Assembly (NCBI RefSeq): GCF_041434935.1
Contig: NZ_CP107964.1
Location: forward strand, 2,976,001 to 3,040,000
Direction of reading: 5' to 3'
DNA length: 64,000 nucleotides
Source: Kitasatospora sp. NBC_00374
Lineage (GTDB): Bacteria; Actinomycetota; Actinomycetes; Streptomycetales; Streptomycetaceae
The notes beneath the pieces are model-generated. The model did not search any database. It worked only from the letters and a program-made list of their open reading frames with translations, and had not been told where the DNA came from. Numbering within the stretch: position 1 is the stretch's first letter; each line of letters starts with the position of its first letter. Below are positions 17,622-25,909 of the stretch, piece after piece. Position numbers and translations under genes: made by a program.

Positions 17622-18692
17622 ATGGCCGGGCAGCAGCACATCGTGGTGATCGGCGCGGGCTACGCCGGGCTGAGCGCGGCGACCCGGGCGGGGCGCCGCC
17701 ACCGGGTCACCCTGATCGCCCCCGAGTCCCGCTTCCTGCACCGGGTCCGCGAGCACGAGACGGCGGCCGGACGGCGGGAACACCGCCCCGCACTCGACCG
17801 GGTGATCCGAGGGCGCCGGGTGACCCACCTCCGGGCCCGGGTCACCGGACTGGACCTGACGGCCCGCAAGGTCCTGCTGGACACCGGCGAGGCCGTCCCC
17901 TACGACACCCTGGTGTACGCGCTGGGCAGCCGCACCGCCGGGCGGTCCGTCCCCGGGGTCGCCGAGCACGCGCTGACCGCCGAACGGGCGTCCGAGATCC
18001 GCCGCCGGCTCGCCGAGGCACCCGCGCCCGGCACCGTCGCCGTGGTCGGCGGTGGCGCCACCGGCATCGAGCTGGCCGCCGAACTGGCCGAGGCCCACCC
18101 GGCCTGGCAGGTCCGGATCGTCGCGGCCGGCCAGGTCGGCGGGTGGTTCTCCGCGAAGGGCCGGGGGCACGTCCTGCGGGTGTTCGACCGGCTCGGCGTC
18201 CGGCTGCACGAGCACACCGAGGTCACCGCCGTCACCGCGGACGGGCTGAGCACCACCGACGGCGCCGTACCGGCGGACGTGGTCGCCTGGGCCGCCTCGA
18301 TGGAACCGCACCCGCTGGCGGCCGAGGCCGGGCTGACCGTCGACCCCGCCGGCCGGGCGGTGGTCGACGCCTACCTGCGCTCGGTCTCGCACCCCGAGGT
18401 GTACGTGATCGGCGACGCCGCGGCCGTCACCGTCCCCGGCACCGGGACCCTGCGGATGGGCTGCGCCACCGCCCAGCCGATGGGCCGCTACCTGGGCAGG
18501 CGGCTGGCCCGGGGGACCTCCGGGCCGTTCGCCTTCCGGTACGGCGTGCAGTGCCTGAGCCTCGGGCGCGGGGACGGGCTGGTCCAGCTGATCCACGGGG
18601 ACGACTCGATGCGGCCGGGCGCCGTCACCGGGGCGCTCGCCCGGCTGACCAAGGCCGCGATCGTCAACGGCGTGGTGCTGGCGCTGCGCTGA
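17622..18692 (+). CDS. NAD(P)/FAD-dependent oxidoreductase (NDH-2/AIF-like)
   Basis: A 356-residue flavoprotein of the pyridine nucleotide-disulphide oxidoreductase fold. FAD is bound through GAGYAG at residues 11-16; a second dinucleotide motif GGGATGIELAAELAE near 140 would bind NAD(P)H, and the C-terminal FAD contact is VIGDAAAV near 264. No redox-active CxxC is seen and no clear membrane helix, so it resembles ferroptosis-suppressor/AIF or type II NADH dehydrogenase-like proteins rather than disulphide reductases. A GGAGGAGGA box supports the ATG at 17622. It is downstream of the ECF41 sigma factor and is a likely member of its regulon by genome context, as is typical for this sigma class. 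The electron acceptor is unknown. Confidence 0.88.
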   Translation: MAGQQHIVVIGAGYAGLSAATRAGRRHRVTLIAPESRFLHRVREHETAAGRREHRPALDRVIRGRRVTHLRARVTGLDLTARKVLLDTGEAVPYDTLVYALGSRTAGRSVPGVAEHALTAERASEIRRRLAEAPAPGTVAVVGGGATGIELAAELAEAHPAWQVRIVAAGQVGGWFSAKGRGHVLRVFDRLGVRLHEHTEVTAVTADGLSTTDGAVPADVVAWAASMEPHPLAAEAGLTVDPAGRAVVDAYLRSVSHPEVYVIGDAAAVTVPGTGTLRMGCATAQPMGRYLGRRLARGTSGPFAFRYGVQCLSLGRGDGLVQLIHGDDSMRPGAVTGALARLTKAAIVNGVVLALR

Positions 18693-18760
18693 GGCGCCCG
18701 CCGGTGTCCCGGGGCGGAAGGATCTTCCCCGGTCCGGCGGCGGCTGGCACAATCCAGCTG

Positions 18761-19339
18761 GTGTTGATCACCGAAGGGGTCTACGAGGCCCGCTACGGCT
18801 GGACCCGCCGCACCGTCGGCCTGATGCTCCTGTGTGCGCTGTTCGTCGTGGGGCTGCTGCTGCCAGACTCCTCGGGCGGCATCCTCACGCTGACGCTCCA
18901 GGTGCTCGGGCTGGCCCTGTTCGGCGGCGGCGGTCTGGTGATGGCGTACGGCTGCGCCAGCCGCCGGGTGGCGCTGCGCGTCGACGCCGACGGCATCCTG
19001 CTCGGCGGCAACCCGCTGCGCTACGCGGCCACCACCCTCCTGGTGCCGTGGAGCGAGGTGACCGGCGTCCGGCTCTGGCTCCAGCAGGTGCCGCTGAGCA
19101 GCATGCCGCACATCGGGGTGAACCGGGTGCCCGGCGCGTCCCGACTGCCGGGCACGCCGACCGGCGTCCACGGCCGGGCGGTGGTCGAGGGCCTGTCCGG
19201 GGTGTCCGCCGAGCTGGTGTCCGCCAGCCGGGCGGTGAACGGCTGGACGCTGGACACCGACGCGCTGCTGGCCACCGTCGGGCGGCACGCCCCCGGCGTC
19301 GTGATCACCATGGATCCCGGGTTCCCCTGCCGGCGCTGA
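18761..19339 (+). CDS. Small membrane protein with PH-like domain
   Basis: A 192-residue protein not assigned to a named family. Residues about 14-30 and 36-54 form two hydrophobic helices (LMLLCALFVVGLLLP and LTLQVLGLALFGGGGLVMAY), followed by a beta-rich soluble part (VALRVDADGILLGG, LLVPWSEVTGVRLW) typical of bacterial PH-like domains, with a C-terminal TMDPGFPCRR. The GTG at 18761 lies 7 nt after a CACAAT -10-like hexamer with no ribosome binding site, suggesting a leaderless mRNA; the adjacent TTG at 18764 is an alternative. It is 68 nt downstream of the oxidoreductase and faces lepA across a strong hairpin. Function unknown. Confidence 0.7.
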   Translation: MLITEGVYEARYGWTRRTVGLMLLCALFVVGLLLPDSSGGILTLTLQVLGLALFGGGGLVMAYGCASRRVALRVDADGILLGGNPLRYAATTLLVPWSEVTGVRLWLQQVPLSSMPHIGVNRVPGASRLPGTPTGVHGRAVVEGLSGVSAELVSASRAVNGWTLDTDALLATVGRHAPGVVITMDPGFPCRR

Positions 19340-19356
19340 ACCCCCGGACGCGGCAA

Positions 19357-19389
19357 AGGCCGCCACCCCGGTCGTACGGGTGGCGGCCT
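19357..19389. terminator. Bidirectional terminator between 18761 gene and lepA
   Basis: A 12-bp perfect stem, AGGCCGCCACCC (19357-19368) with GGGTGGCGGCCT (19378-19389), has a 9-nt loop and sits between two convergent genes. No U-tract is seen. Almost the same stem occurs at 40216-40248. Confidence 0.8.
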
Positions 19390-19417
19390 CCGCCGTGCTA
19401 CCGGGGCTCCGGAGCCG

Positions 19418-21286
19418 TTACTTCTTCTCCTTCGGGGCGTCCGCGTCGGTGGACAGCGCGGCGATGAAGGCCTCCTGCGGGACCTCCACGCGGCCGACCA
19501 TCTTCATCCGCTTCTTGCCCTCCTTCTGCTTCTCCAGCAGCTTGCGCTTACGCGAGATGTCACCGCCGTAGCACTTGGCGAGGACGTCCTTGCGGATCGC
19601 GCGGACCGTCTCACGGGCGATCACCCGGGAGCCGATGGCCGCCTGGATCGGCACCTCGAACTGCTGGCGCGGGATCAGCTTCTGGAGCTTGCCGGCCATC
19701 ATCACGCCGTAGTTGTAGGCCTTGTCCTTGTGCACGATCGCGGAGAAGGCGTCCACCGCGTCGCCGTGCAGCAGGATGTCGACCTTCACCAGGCTGGCGC
19801 TCTGCTCGCCGATCGGCTCGTAGTCGAAGGAGCCGTAGCCGCGGGTCTTGGACTTCAGCTGGTCGAAGAAGTCGAAGACGATCTCGGCCAGCGGCAGCGT
19901 GTAGCGCAGCTCGACCCGGTCCTCGGAGAGGTAGTCCATGCCCTGGAGGTTGCCGCGGCGGGTCTGGCAGAGCTCCATGATGGCGCCGACGAACTCGTTG
20001 GGCGCCAGGATGGTGCCGCGCACGACCGGCTCGTACACCTCGGCGATCTTGCCGGTCGGGAACTCGCTGGGGTTGGTGACGGTGTGCTCGGTGCCGTCCT
20101 CCATCACCACGCGGTAGATCACGTTGGGGGCGGTGGAGATCAGGTCGAGGTTGAACTCGCGCTCCAGCCGCTCCCGGATGATCTCCAGGTGCAGCAGGCC
20201 GAGGAAGCCACAGCGGTAGCCGAAGCCGAGCGCGACCGAGGTCTCCGGCTCGTAGACCAGCGCGGCGTCGTTGAGGCGCAGCTTGTCGAGGGCGTCGCGC
20301 AGCAGCGGGTAGTCGCTGCCGTCCAGCGGGTAGAGGCCGGAGAACACCATCGGACGCGGGTCCTTGTAGCCGCCCAGCGCCTCGGTCGCACCCTTGTGCA
20401 TCGAGGTGATGGTGTCACCGACCTTGGACTGCCGGACGTCCTTCACACCGGTGATGATGTAGCCCACCTCGCCGACGCCGAGGCCGTCGGCGACCTTGGG
20501 CTCGGGCGAGATGACGCCGATCTCCAGCAGCTCGTGGGTCGCGCCGGTCGACATCATCGCGATCCGCTCACGCTTGGTGAGCTGGCCGTCGACCACCCGG
20601 ACGTAGGTGACCACGCCGCGGTAGGAGTCGTAGACCGAGTCGAAGATCATCGCGCGGGCGGGGGCGTCCTTGACGCCCACCGGGGCGGGGATCTTCTCGA
20701 CCACGTGGTCGAGCAGGTCCTCGACGCCGAGGCCGGTCTTGGCGCTGACCTTGAGCACGTCGGCGGGGTCGCAGCCGATGATGTGCGCGAGCTCGGCCGC
20801 GTACTTCTCGGGCTGGGCGGCCGGCAGGTCGATCTTGTTGAGCACCGGGATGATCGTGAGGTCGTTCTCCAGCGCCAGGTACAGGTTGGCGAGGGTCTGC
20901 GCCTCGATGCCCTGGGCCGCGTCGACCACCAGGACGGTGCCCTCGCAGGCGGCCAGGGAGCGGGACACCTCGTACGTGAAGTCCACGTGGCCGGGGGTGT
21001 CGATCATGTTCAGGATGTGCGTGGCGCCGGCCTTGTCGCCGGTCCGGGGGGCCCACGGAAGGCGGACCGCCTGCGACTTGATGGTGATACCGCGCTCACG
21101 CTCGATGTCCATCCGGTCGAGGTACTGGGCGCGCATCTGCCGGGGGTCGACCACACCGGTGATCTGCAGCATCCGGTCGGCGAGCGTGGACTTGCCGTGG
21201 TCGATGTGGGCGATGATGCAGAAGTTGCGGATCACCGCCGGGTCGGTCCGGCTGGGCTCTGGCACGTTGCTGGGGGTCGCGGGCAC
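19418..21286 (-). CDS. lepA: Elongation factor 4 (LepA)
   Basis: Ribosome-associated GTPase that back-translocates or remodels stalled ribosomes and aids 30S assembly. The 622-residue protein has the G1 motif AHIDHGKST at residues 26-34, the RGITIKSQ switch I segment, the DTPGH G3 motif, NKID in [10 protein letters not shown], and the LepA-specific C-terminal domain ending in [18 protein letters not shown]. The GTG at 21286 gives the Streptomyces N-terminus ([16 protein letters not shown]); the frame remains open for 35 codons upstream without family similarity. It is followed on the minus strand by a shared terminator with the 18761 gene and diverges from the ABM-domain gene and rpsT. Confidence 0.97.
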   Translation of the reverse strand: MPATPSNVPEPSRTDPAVIRNFCIIAHIDHGKSTLADRMLQITGVVDPRQMRAQYLDRMDIERERGITIKSQAVRLPWAPRTGDKAGATHILNMIDTPGHVDFTYEVSRSLAACEGTVLVVDAAQGIEAQTLANLYLALENDLTIIPVLNKIDLPAAQPEKYAAELAHIIGCDPADVLKVSAKTGLGVEDLLDHVVEKIPAPVGVKDAPARAMIFDSVYDSYRGVVTYVRVVDGQLTKRERIAMMSTGATHELLEIGVISPEPKVADGLGVGEVGYIITGVKDVRQSKVGDTITSMHKGATEALGGYKDPRPMVFSGLYPLDGSDYPLLRDALDKLRLNDAALVYEPETSVALGFGYRCGFLGLLHLEIIRERLEREFNLDLISTAPNVIYRVVMEDGTEHTVTNPSEFPTGKIAEVYEPVVRGTILAPNEFVGAIMELCQTRRGNLQGMDYLSEDRVELRYTLPLAEIVFDFFDQLKSKTRGYGSFDYEPIGEQSASLVKVDILLHGDAVDAFSAIVHKDKAYNYGVMMAGKLQKLIPRQQFEVPIQAAIGSRVIARETVRAIRKDVLAKCYGGDISRKRKLLEKQKEGKKRMKMVGRVEVPQEAFIAALSTDADAPKEKK

Positions 21287-21484
21287 CTTGGTCCGATTCT
21301 CCGTTGGTCCGGGGGCCGGGGTCTGCGGGTCATCTCTGACCACGTTCCCGGCGACCGGACGGTCTCGTCCGATCGATATGGTTCCGCCCATCTTCCCACG
21401 AGCCCGGCCTTCGGTGCCGGTCAGCTCTCCCCGGCCGCTCTCCCCGCTCCCGCAGCCGCCCCTCCCGGGCGGCCCCGGATACGG

Positions 21485-21490
21485 CAGGAT
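21485..21490 (+). promoter_or_regulatory. -10 hexamer of a probable leaderless promoter
   Basis: CAGGAT, close to the Streptomyces -10 consensus TAGGAT, lies 8 nt upstream of the ATG at 21499. No ribosome binding site separates them. Confidence 0.55.
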
Positions 21491-21498
21491 GGCCGCCC

Positions 21499-21804
21499 AT
21501 GATCCTGGAGAGCGCGCTGCTGGACGTCCGGCCCGGGCAGGAGGAGGCCTTTGTGGCCGCCTTCGAGCAAGCCCGGCCGCTGATCTCGGTCCAGCCCGGA
21601 TTCCGCTCGCTGGAGCTGCGGCGCTGCCTGGACGACGGCCGGCGGTCCCGCTTCCTGCTCCAGGTCGGCTGGGAGACGCTCCAGGACCACACCGAGGGCT
21701 TCCGGCGCTCCGCCGAGTACGTCCGGTGGCGGGAGCTGCTGCACCACTTCTACGAGCCGTTTCCCGAGGTCGAGCACTACGGCGAACCGGTGCTGCGCGG
21801 CTAG
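21499..21804 (+). CDS. Antibiotic biosynthesis monooxygenase (ABM) domain protein
   Basis: A 101-residue single-domain protein with the ferredoxin-like ABM fold: [20 protein letters not shown] opens the first strand and helix, [13 protein letters not shown] the second strand, [20 protein letters not shown] the third, and [13 protein letters not shown] the end. ABM proteins are dimeric, cofactor-free oxygenases or heme-degrading enzymes, but many stand-alone copies have no known substrate; no assignment is possible here. The ATG at 21499 has no Shine-Dalgarno and follows a CAGGAT -10 element, so it is probably leaderless. It lies in the divergent gap after lepA and just before rpsT, which has its own promoter. 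Confidence 0.85.
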   Translation: MILESALLDVRPGQEEAFVAAFEQARPLISVQPGFRSLELRRCLDDGRRSRFLLQVGWETLQDHTEGFRRSAEYVRWRELLHHFYEPFPEVEHYGEPVLRG

Positions 21805-21833
21805 GGCGCGGGCCGGCTCGCGGCCGAGCCGGT

Positions 21834-21863
21834 TTGGGACGCGGCCGGGCCCCCTGCTAGCCT
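21834..21863 (+). promoter_or_regulatory. Candidate rpsT promoter
   Basis: TTGGGA (21834-21839) and TAGCCT (21858-21863) are separated by 18 nt, matching a vegetative actinobacterial promoter. The transcript would have a leader of about 95 nt before the rpsT GTG. Confidence 0.55.
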
Positions 21864-21965
21864 GGGTCGCTGCACCTGGCCTCGGCATGCCCTCTCGGCT
21901 GGTTCGAAGGCCGCCGGGTGCAACACCCGTTCCACATCGAAATTCACACAGACTGAGGCTCCTTC

Positions 21966-22232
21966 GTGGCGAACATCAAGTCCCAGATCAAGCGCAACAA
22001 GACCAACGAGAAGGCGCGCCTGCGCAACAAGGCCGTCAAGTCCTCGCTGAAGACCGCCGTGCGCAAGGCCCGCGAGGCCGCTGCCGCCGGTGAGGTCGAG
22101 AAGGCCACCGAGCTGGCGCGCGCCGCCTCCCGTGCCCTCGACAAGGCCGTGAGCAAGGGCGTCATCCACAAGAACCAGGCCGCCAACAAGAAGTCGGCGA
22201 TCACCAAGCGCGTCAACAACGCCGCCGCCTGA
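21966..22232 (+). CDS. rpsT: 30S ribosomal protein S20
   Basis: Small-subunit protein that binds the 5 prime domain and helix 44 of 16S rRNA. The 88-residue, strongly basic, all-helical product has the family opening [18 protein letters not shown] and the conserved [21 protein letters not shown] near the C-terminus. Translation begins at a GTG at 21966 with a GAGG-type box about 7 nt upstream. rpsT is divergent from lepA, the normal actinobacterial arrangement, and is followed by about 450 nt without a convincing gene. Expression is probably from the TTGGGA/TAGCCT promoter at 21834-21863. Confidence 0.98.
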   Translation: MANIKSQIKRNKTNEKARLRNKAVKSSLKTAVRKAREAAAAGEVEKATELARAASRALDKAVSKGVIHKNQAANKKSAITKRVNNAAA

Positions 22233-22680
22233 TTCTCGCCCCACGCACCACCACCGGGCCCGGCCCGGACCGGACGGCGTGACCAGCGGCCCTCTACCCG
22301 CTCCGCGCCGACCACCCCTCGACGGCCCCTCCGGCCCTCTATCCGGAAGCCCGAGGTGGACAGGACTCCGTACCGCACGCGGCCTGCGTTCGCCACGCGG
22401 GTGCGGTACACAGCAACATCACGACAGGCGTCGCAGCTGAGCCCCATTCCCCGGGCCGGTGCGGCGCCTGTCGGCGTGTGCGGGGTCGGTCGACATCGGC
22501 AGGACCGTCGCGTCGTGAGGTCGCCGCGGGGCCGTCGAGGGCCGCCGCAGGGCCGTACGGGGGATGCTCCGTCCACGGACCCACTCCCGGGTGATCGGTC
22601 CACGCTGGGCCGACCCGCGCACCGGTATGGTTCGGGGCGACCGCCGATCGCAGCGTAGGACAGGCCAGCTGGGGGCCCCG
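22233..22680. other. Non-coding gap after rpsT (448 nt)
   Basis: No convincing gene is present; the open frames here have unusual composition (Arg/Pro/Gly-rich) and no ribosome binding site. The clearest structure is an inverted repeat GTACCGCAC (22370-22378) / GTGCGGTAC (22401-22409) with a 22-nt spacer, which could be the rpsT terminator or an operator. TATGGT near 22625 may be a -10 for the downstream membrane protein. Confidence 0.6.
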
Positions 22681-23487
22681 ATGTCGACACCACCGCCGAA
22701 CGTGCCCTCCTCGCCCTACGGCACCGCGCCAGGTCAGCAGCCCGGCCAGCAGATCGGGCGGCAGGGCGGCCCGCTGCCGGGCGGCCAGCCGACCGCATCC
22801 GGGTACGGGCCCGGCCAGGCCGGGCCGGCCGCGCGGAGCTCCGCCGGTGGCGGGCGCGGGCTGCTGTGGGGCGTCGGCGGTGCGGTGCTGGCATCGGTGG
22901 TCTGGACGGCCGCCGTGCTGGCCGTGCCCGATCTGGTCGCGCCCGGCAACGGCCGGCCCGCGAGCGTGGGCTCCTACCGGGTGGTCGACAACCTCTGCGA
23001 GACCGTCAAGCCGGCGAAGTTCGGCCAGCTGTACCCGGCGCAGTCCGGAACGCCGTACCACTACACCACCCGGCACGCCGCGCTGGACGACATGTACTGC
23101 AGCCAGTACCGCAAGAAGCTCAGCAACGACACCGACTACGTCTCGCTCTACCTGGACGTCCAGCTGCACCGGAAGATCGACCCGCAGACCGAGTTCGAGG
23201 CCCAGCGCTCGGGGCTGCAGCAGCGCAAGTACGAGATCAGCTCGGTGCCCAGCCTCGGCGACGACGCCTACGTCGGCTACCTCGACGACACCAGCGGCGC
23301 GGACAAGACCTGGCACTATCTCACCCAGGTGCTCTACGTCCGCCAGGGCGGGATGACCTACTACGCCAGCTGGTCCGGCTCGTACCAGGAGGGGAAGTCG
23401 GCGACCGTGCCCAACCGCGACGAGATCCGGCAGGCGCTGCTGATCGACAGCCGGGACGCGCTGAAGGCGCTCGGCGGCCGGATCTGA
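22681..23487 (+). CDS. Membrane-anchored protein of unknown function
   Basis: A 268-residue protein with a Pro/Gly/Gln-rich cytoplasmic tail (about residues 1-58), a single transmembrane helix (about 61-83, LLWGVGGAVLASVVWTAAVLAV) and a 185-residue outside domain. That domain contains two cysteines (NLCETV and MYCSQY), which may form a disulphide, and ends in DALKALGGRI. The layout, with a Gly/Pro-rich N-tail, one helix and an extracytoplasmic beta-rich domain, is common among streptomycete envelope proteins, but no named family is recognised. The ATG at 22681 follows a GGGGG stretch; the open frame upstream lacks similar composition. It converges on holA with a 51-nt gap. Confidence 0.8.
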   Translation: MSTPPPNVPSSPYGTAPGQQPGQQIGRQGGPLPGGQPTASGYGPGQAGPAARSSAGGGRGLLWGVGGAVLASVVWTAAVLAVPDLVAPGNGRPASVGSYRVVDNLCETVKPAKFGQLYPAQSGTPYHYTTRHAALDDMYCSQYRKKLSNDTDYVSLYLDVQLHRKIDPQTEFEAQRSGLQQRKYEISSVPSLGDDAYVGYLDDTSGADKTWHYLTQVLYVRQGGMTYYASWSGSYQEGKSATVPNRDEIRQALLIDSRDALKALGGRI

Positions 23488-23538
23488 GCCACCGGCGCCC
23501 GGTAGCGGGGTCGGGAGCCTTCGGAAGGGGCGTCCCGC

Positions 23539-24534
23539 TCAGTACGGTCGGGCGCTCATCCGGGAGGCCCGCGCGACGGCGACCACGGCTCGCTCCAGCG
23601 CGTAGGCCGGGTCGTCGGAACCGCCCTTGACCGCGGCGTCCGCCTGCGCGATCGCGGTGAGGGCGGCCGCCACGCCGTCGCCCGTCCAGCCGCGCATCTG
23701 CTGGCGGACCCGGTCCACCTTCCACGGCGGCATGCCCAGTTCCCGGGCCAGATCGGCGGGGCGCATGTTGCGCCCGACGGTGGCCAGCCGGCCGATACTG
23801 CGGACGCCGGCCGCCAGCGCGTAGGTGATGCCGGTCGGGGGCTGGCCGACCGCGAGCGCCCAGCGCAGCCGCTCCAGGGCCTCCGCCGCGCGACCGGTGA
23901 CGGCGAGGTCCGCCACCTCGAAGCCGGTGGCCTCGGCCCGGCCGCTGTAGTACCTGGCGACCGCCGTCTCGTCGATGGTGCCCTCGATGTCCGCGGTGAG
24001 CTGGCTGCAGGCCGCGGCCAGCTCGCGCAGGTCGCTGCCGAGCGAGTCCAGCAGCGCCTGACCGGCCTCCGGGGTGGCCGAGCGGCCGAGCTTGCGGAAC
24101 TCGTTGCGGACGAAGGCCAGCCGCTCGCTCGCCTTGGTCAGCTTGGGGCACGCCACCTCACGGGCGCCGGCCTTCTTCGCCGCGTCCAGCAGGCCCTTGC
24201 CCTTGGCGCCGCCCGCGTGCACCAGCACCATGATCACTTCTTCGACCGGGAAGTCGAAGTGCGCCTTGACCTCCTTGACGGAGTCGGCGGAGAGATCCTG
24301 GGCCGCCCGGACCACGATCACCTTGCGCTCGGCGAAGAGGGACGGTGTGGTCAGCTCGGCCAGGCTGCCGGGCTGGAGCGCACCGGGCGCGAGATCGCGG
24401 ACGTCGGTGTCCGGGTCGGCGGCCTTCGCGGCGGCCACCACCTCGGCGACCGCACGGTCCAGCAGCAGCTCCTCCTGACCGACCACGAGGGTCAGCGGGG
24501 CGAGCAGGTCGTCGGGTGCACTCTTCCTGGCCAT
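23539..24534 (-). CDS. holA: DNA polymerase III subunit delta
   Basis: Clamp-loader delta subunit that opens the beta sliding clamp at the replication fork. The 331-residue protein has the three-domain HolA pattern: an AAA+-like N-terminal region (LTLVVGQEELLLDRAVAEV) without a Walker A motif, the central lid region (LGSDLRELAAACSQL, a typical HolA block), and a helical collar domain ending with ALERAVVAVARASRMSARPY. The ATG at 24534 gives the MARKSAPDDLLAPLT start. In actinobacteria holA lies near comEA-comEC and rpsT, as here; a divergent gene begins 71 nt upstream. Confidence 0.94.
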   Translation of the reverse strand: MARKSAPDDLLAPLTLVVGQEELLLDRAVAEVVAAAKAADPDTDVRDLAPGALQPGSLAELTTPSLFAERKVIVVRAAQDLSADSVKEVKAHFDFPVEEVIMVLVHAGGAKGKGLLDAAKKAGAREVACPKLTKASERLAFVRNEFRKLGRSATPEAGQALLDSLGSDLRELAAACSQLTADIEGTIDETAVARYYSGRAEATGFEVADLAVTGRAAEALERLRWALAVGQPPTGITYALAAGVRSIGRLATVGRNMRPADLARELGMPPWKVDRVRQQMRGWTGDGVAAALTAIAQADAAVKGGSDDPAYALERAVVAVARASRMSARPY

Positions 24535-24593
24535 CGCGTACCAGGATCGCACGAGCCGCCGACACCTCTGCGCGGAGCGCTCCCGCGGGGTTG

Positions 24594-24599
24594 GACAAT
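24594..24599 (+). promoter_or_regulatory. -10 hexamer of a probable leaderless promoter
   Basis: GACAAT lies 6 nt before the ATG at 24606, in the short divergent gap with holA. No ribosome binding site is present. Confidence 0.5.
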
Positions 24600-24605
24600 G
24601 GTGCG

Positions 24606-24869
24606 ATGACCGCGAACCACGCCCGCCAACTGCTCGTCCTGCCCGACCGCGACGCCGCCGAGGAGGCCGCCGGGAAGCTGACGGCGGAGTTCGCCGGGCT
24701 CGGCCGGCCGGAGCTCGTCCGGGACGCCCTGGCCGGGGAGGACGACGCCGAGGACGCCCAGTGGCTGGTGGTGCTGGAGGCCCCGGAGGACGGTGGCTGG
24801 TCGGCCGAGCAGCTGGCCCGGCTGGACGGACTCGCGGCCGAGTACGAGGGCTGGCGCGAGGAGGACTGA
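24606..24869 (+). CDS. Small acidic conserved protein
   Basis: An 87-residue acidic cytoplasmic protein, not assigned to a named family. It begins MTANHARQLLVLPDRDAAEE and contains an alternation of strand and helix (LLVLPD, AAEEAAGKLTAEF, WLVVLEAPED, SAEQLARLDGLAAEYEGW) that could form a small alpha/beta sandwich; a RraB-like fold is conceivable but I cannot establish it. There is no signal peptide or membrane segment. The ATG at 24606 directly follows a GACAAT -10 hexamer, so translation is probably leaderless. It is divergent from holA and about 160 nt upstream of an MmyB-type regulator. Confidence 0.72.
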   Translation: MTANHARQLLVLPDRDAAEEAAGKLTAEFAGLGRPELVRDALAGEDDAEDAQWLVVLEAPEDGGWSAEQLARLDGLAAEYEGWREED

Positions 24870-25014
24870 CGGCCCCTCGGCCGGGCCGGGCCCGCCGAGC
24901 GCGAGCGGCAGGCCCGGCCACGCGCGGGCGCCGAAGCCGGCCACCCGCGGACGGCGGGCCCGGCCCGACCTGACAGGGATCGGCGATCCCTGACTGCCCG
25001 TCGGGATGTCGAGG

Positions 25015-25020
25015 CAGGAT
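25015..25020 (+). promoter_or_regulatory. -10 hexamer of a probable leaderless promoter
   Basis: CAGGAT, near the TAGGAT consensus, lies 6 nt before the ATG at 25027. This is the main reason to prefer that start over the ATG at 25006, which would place the hexamer inside the gene. Confidence 0.55.
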
Positions 25021-25026
25021 GGGGCC

Positions 25027-25896
25027 ATGGAGATGGACCGCCGTGAACTCGCAGACTTCCTCCGCCGCTCCCGGGAACGCCTCCGTCCGCAGGACGTCGG
25101 GCTGCCGGACGGTCCCCGCCGCCGCACCCCGGGGCTGCGGCGCGAGGAGGTGGTGCAGCTCGCCGGAATGTCGGCGGACTACTACATCCGGCTGGAGCAG
25201 GCCCGCGGTCCGCAGCCGTCCGGACAGATGCTGGGCGCACTGGCCCGGGCCCTCCGGCTGACCGAGGACGAACGCGACCACCTCTTCCTGCTCGCCGGGC
25301 ACCGCCCGCCGGCCGGACGGCCCTCCGGGGAGCACATCAAGCCCGGGCTGCTGTACCTGCTGGATCAGCTGAAGGAGACACCGGCCCAGATCGTCAGCGA
25401 CCTCGGCGACCTCCTCGCGCAGAACGCCATCGCCACGGCGCTGTTCGGCGGGGTCTGCCCGCTGGATCCGGACAACCGCAACGTGGTGTGGCGCTGGTTC
25501 ACCGACCCCGCCACCCGGGCCGCCTACCCCGTCGAGGAGCACGACCACTGGAGCCGGGTCCACGTCGCCGACCTGCGCGCGGCCGTCGCCCGCCGGGCCA
25601 ACGACGCGCCCTCGGCCGCCCTGGTCAAGCGGTTGCGGGCGGCCAGCGCGGAGTTCTCCGCCGTCTGGGACCTGCACGAGGTGGCCGTCCGGCGCTCCGG
25701 ACGGATGCGCGTGGTGCACCCGGTGATCGGCCCGGTCAACCTGGACTGCGAGACGCTGCTGACCCCGACCGAGGACCAGCGGCTGCTCATCTTCACCCCG
25801 CCGCCCGGCAGCTCGGACGGCGCCCATCTGGAGCTGCTGCGGGTGGTGGGCAACGAGCGCTTCGAGGCCGCGGACACACCGGCGCAGCGGGTCTGA
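25027..25896 (+). CDS. Helix-turn-helix regulator with MmyB-like ligand-binding domain
   Basis: A 289-residue XRE-type regulator. The N-terminal HTH includes TPGLRREEVVQLAGMSADYY and IRLEQARGPQPSGQMLGALA (about residues 35-75). The rest is the MmyB-like domain, in which family members bind a lipid or fatty-acid-like ligand; its helices include ETPAQIVSDLGDLLAQNAIA and NVVWRWFTDP, and the C-terminal block PVNLDCETLLTPTEDQRLLIFTP is typical. Such regulators usually control a neighbouring divergent short-chain dehydrogenase or exporter, but here the neighbours are an unknown acidic protein and convergent comEC. The start is the ATG at 25027, apparently leaderless. A related regulator lies at 39302. 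Confidence 0.9.
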   Translation: MEMDRRELADFLRRSRERLRPQDVGLPDGPRRRTPGLRREEVVQLAGMSADYYIRLEQARGPQPSGQMLGALARALRLTEDERDHLFLLAGHRPPAGRPSGEHIKPGLLYLLDQLKETPAQIVSDLGDLLAQNAIATALFGGVCPLDPDNRNVVWRWFTDPATRAAYPVEEHDHWSRVHVADLRAAVARRANDAPSAALVKRLRAASAEFSAVWDLHEVAVRRSGRMRVVHPVIGPVNLDCETLLTPTEDQRLLIFTPPPGSSDGAHLELLRVVGNERFEAADTPAQRV

Positions 25897-25909
25897 CGCG
25901 CCCGGGCCG

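Noticed and set aside
22356..22658. 100-codon plus-strand frame in the gap after rpsT
   Set aside because: Arg/Pro-rich composition and no translation signal; the region is better described as non-coding.
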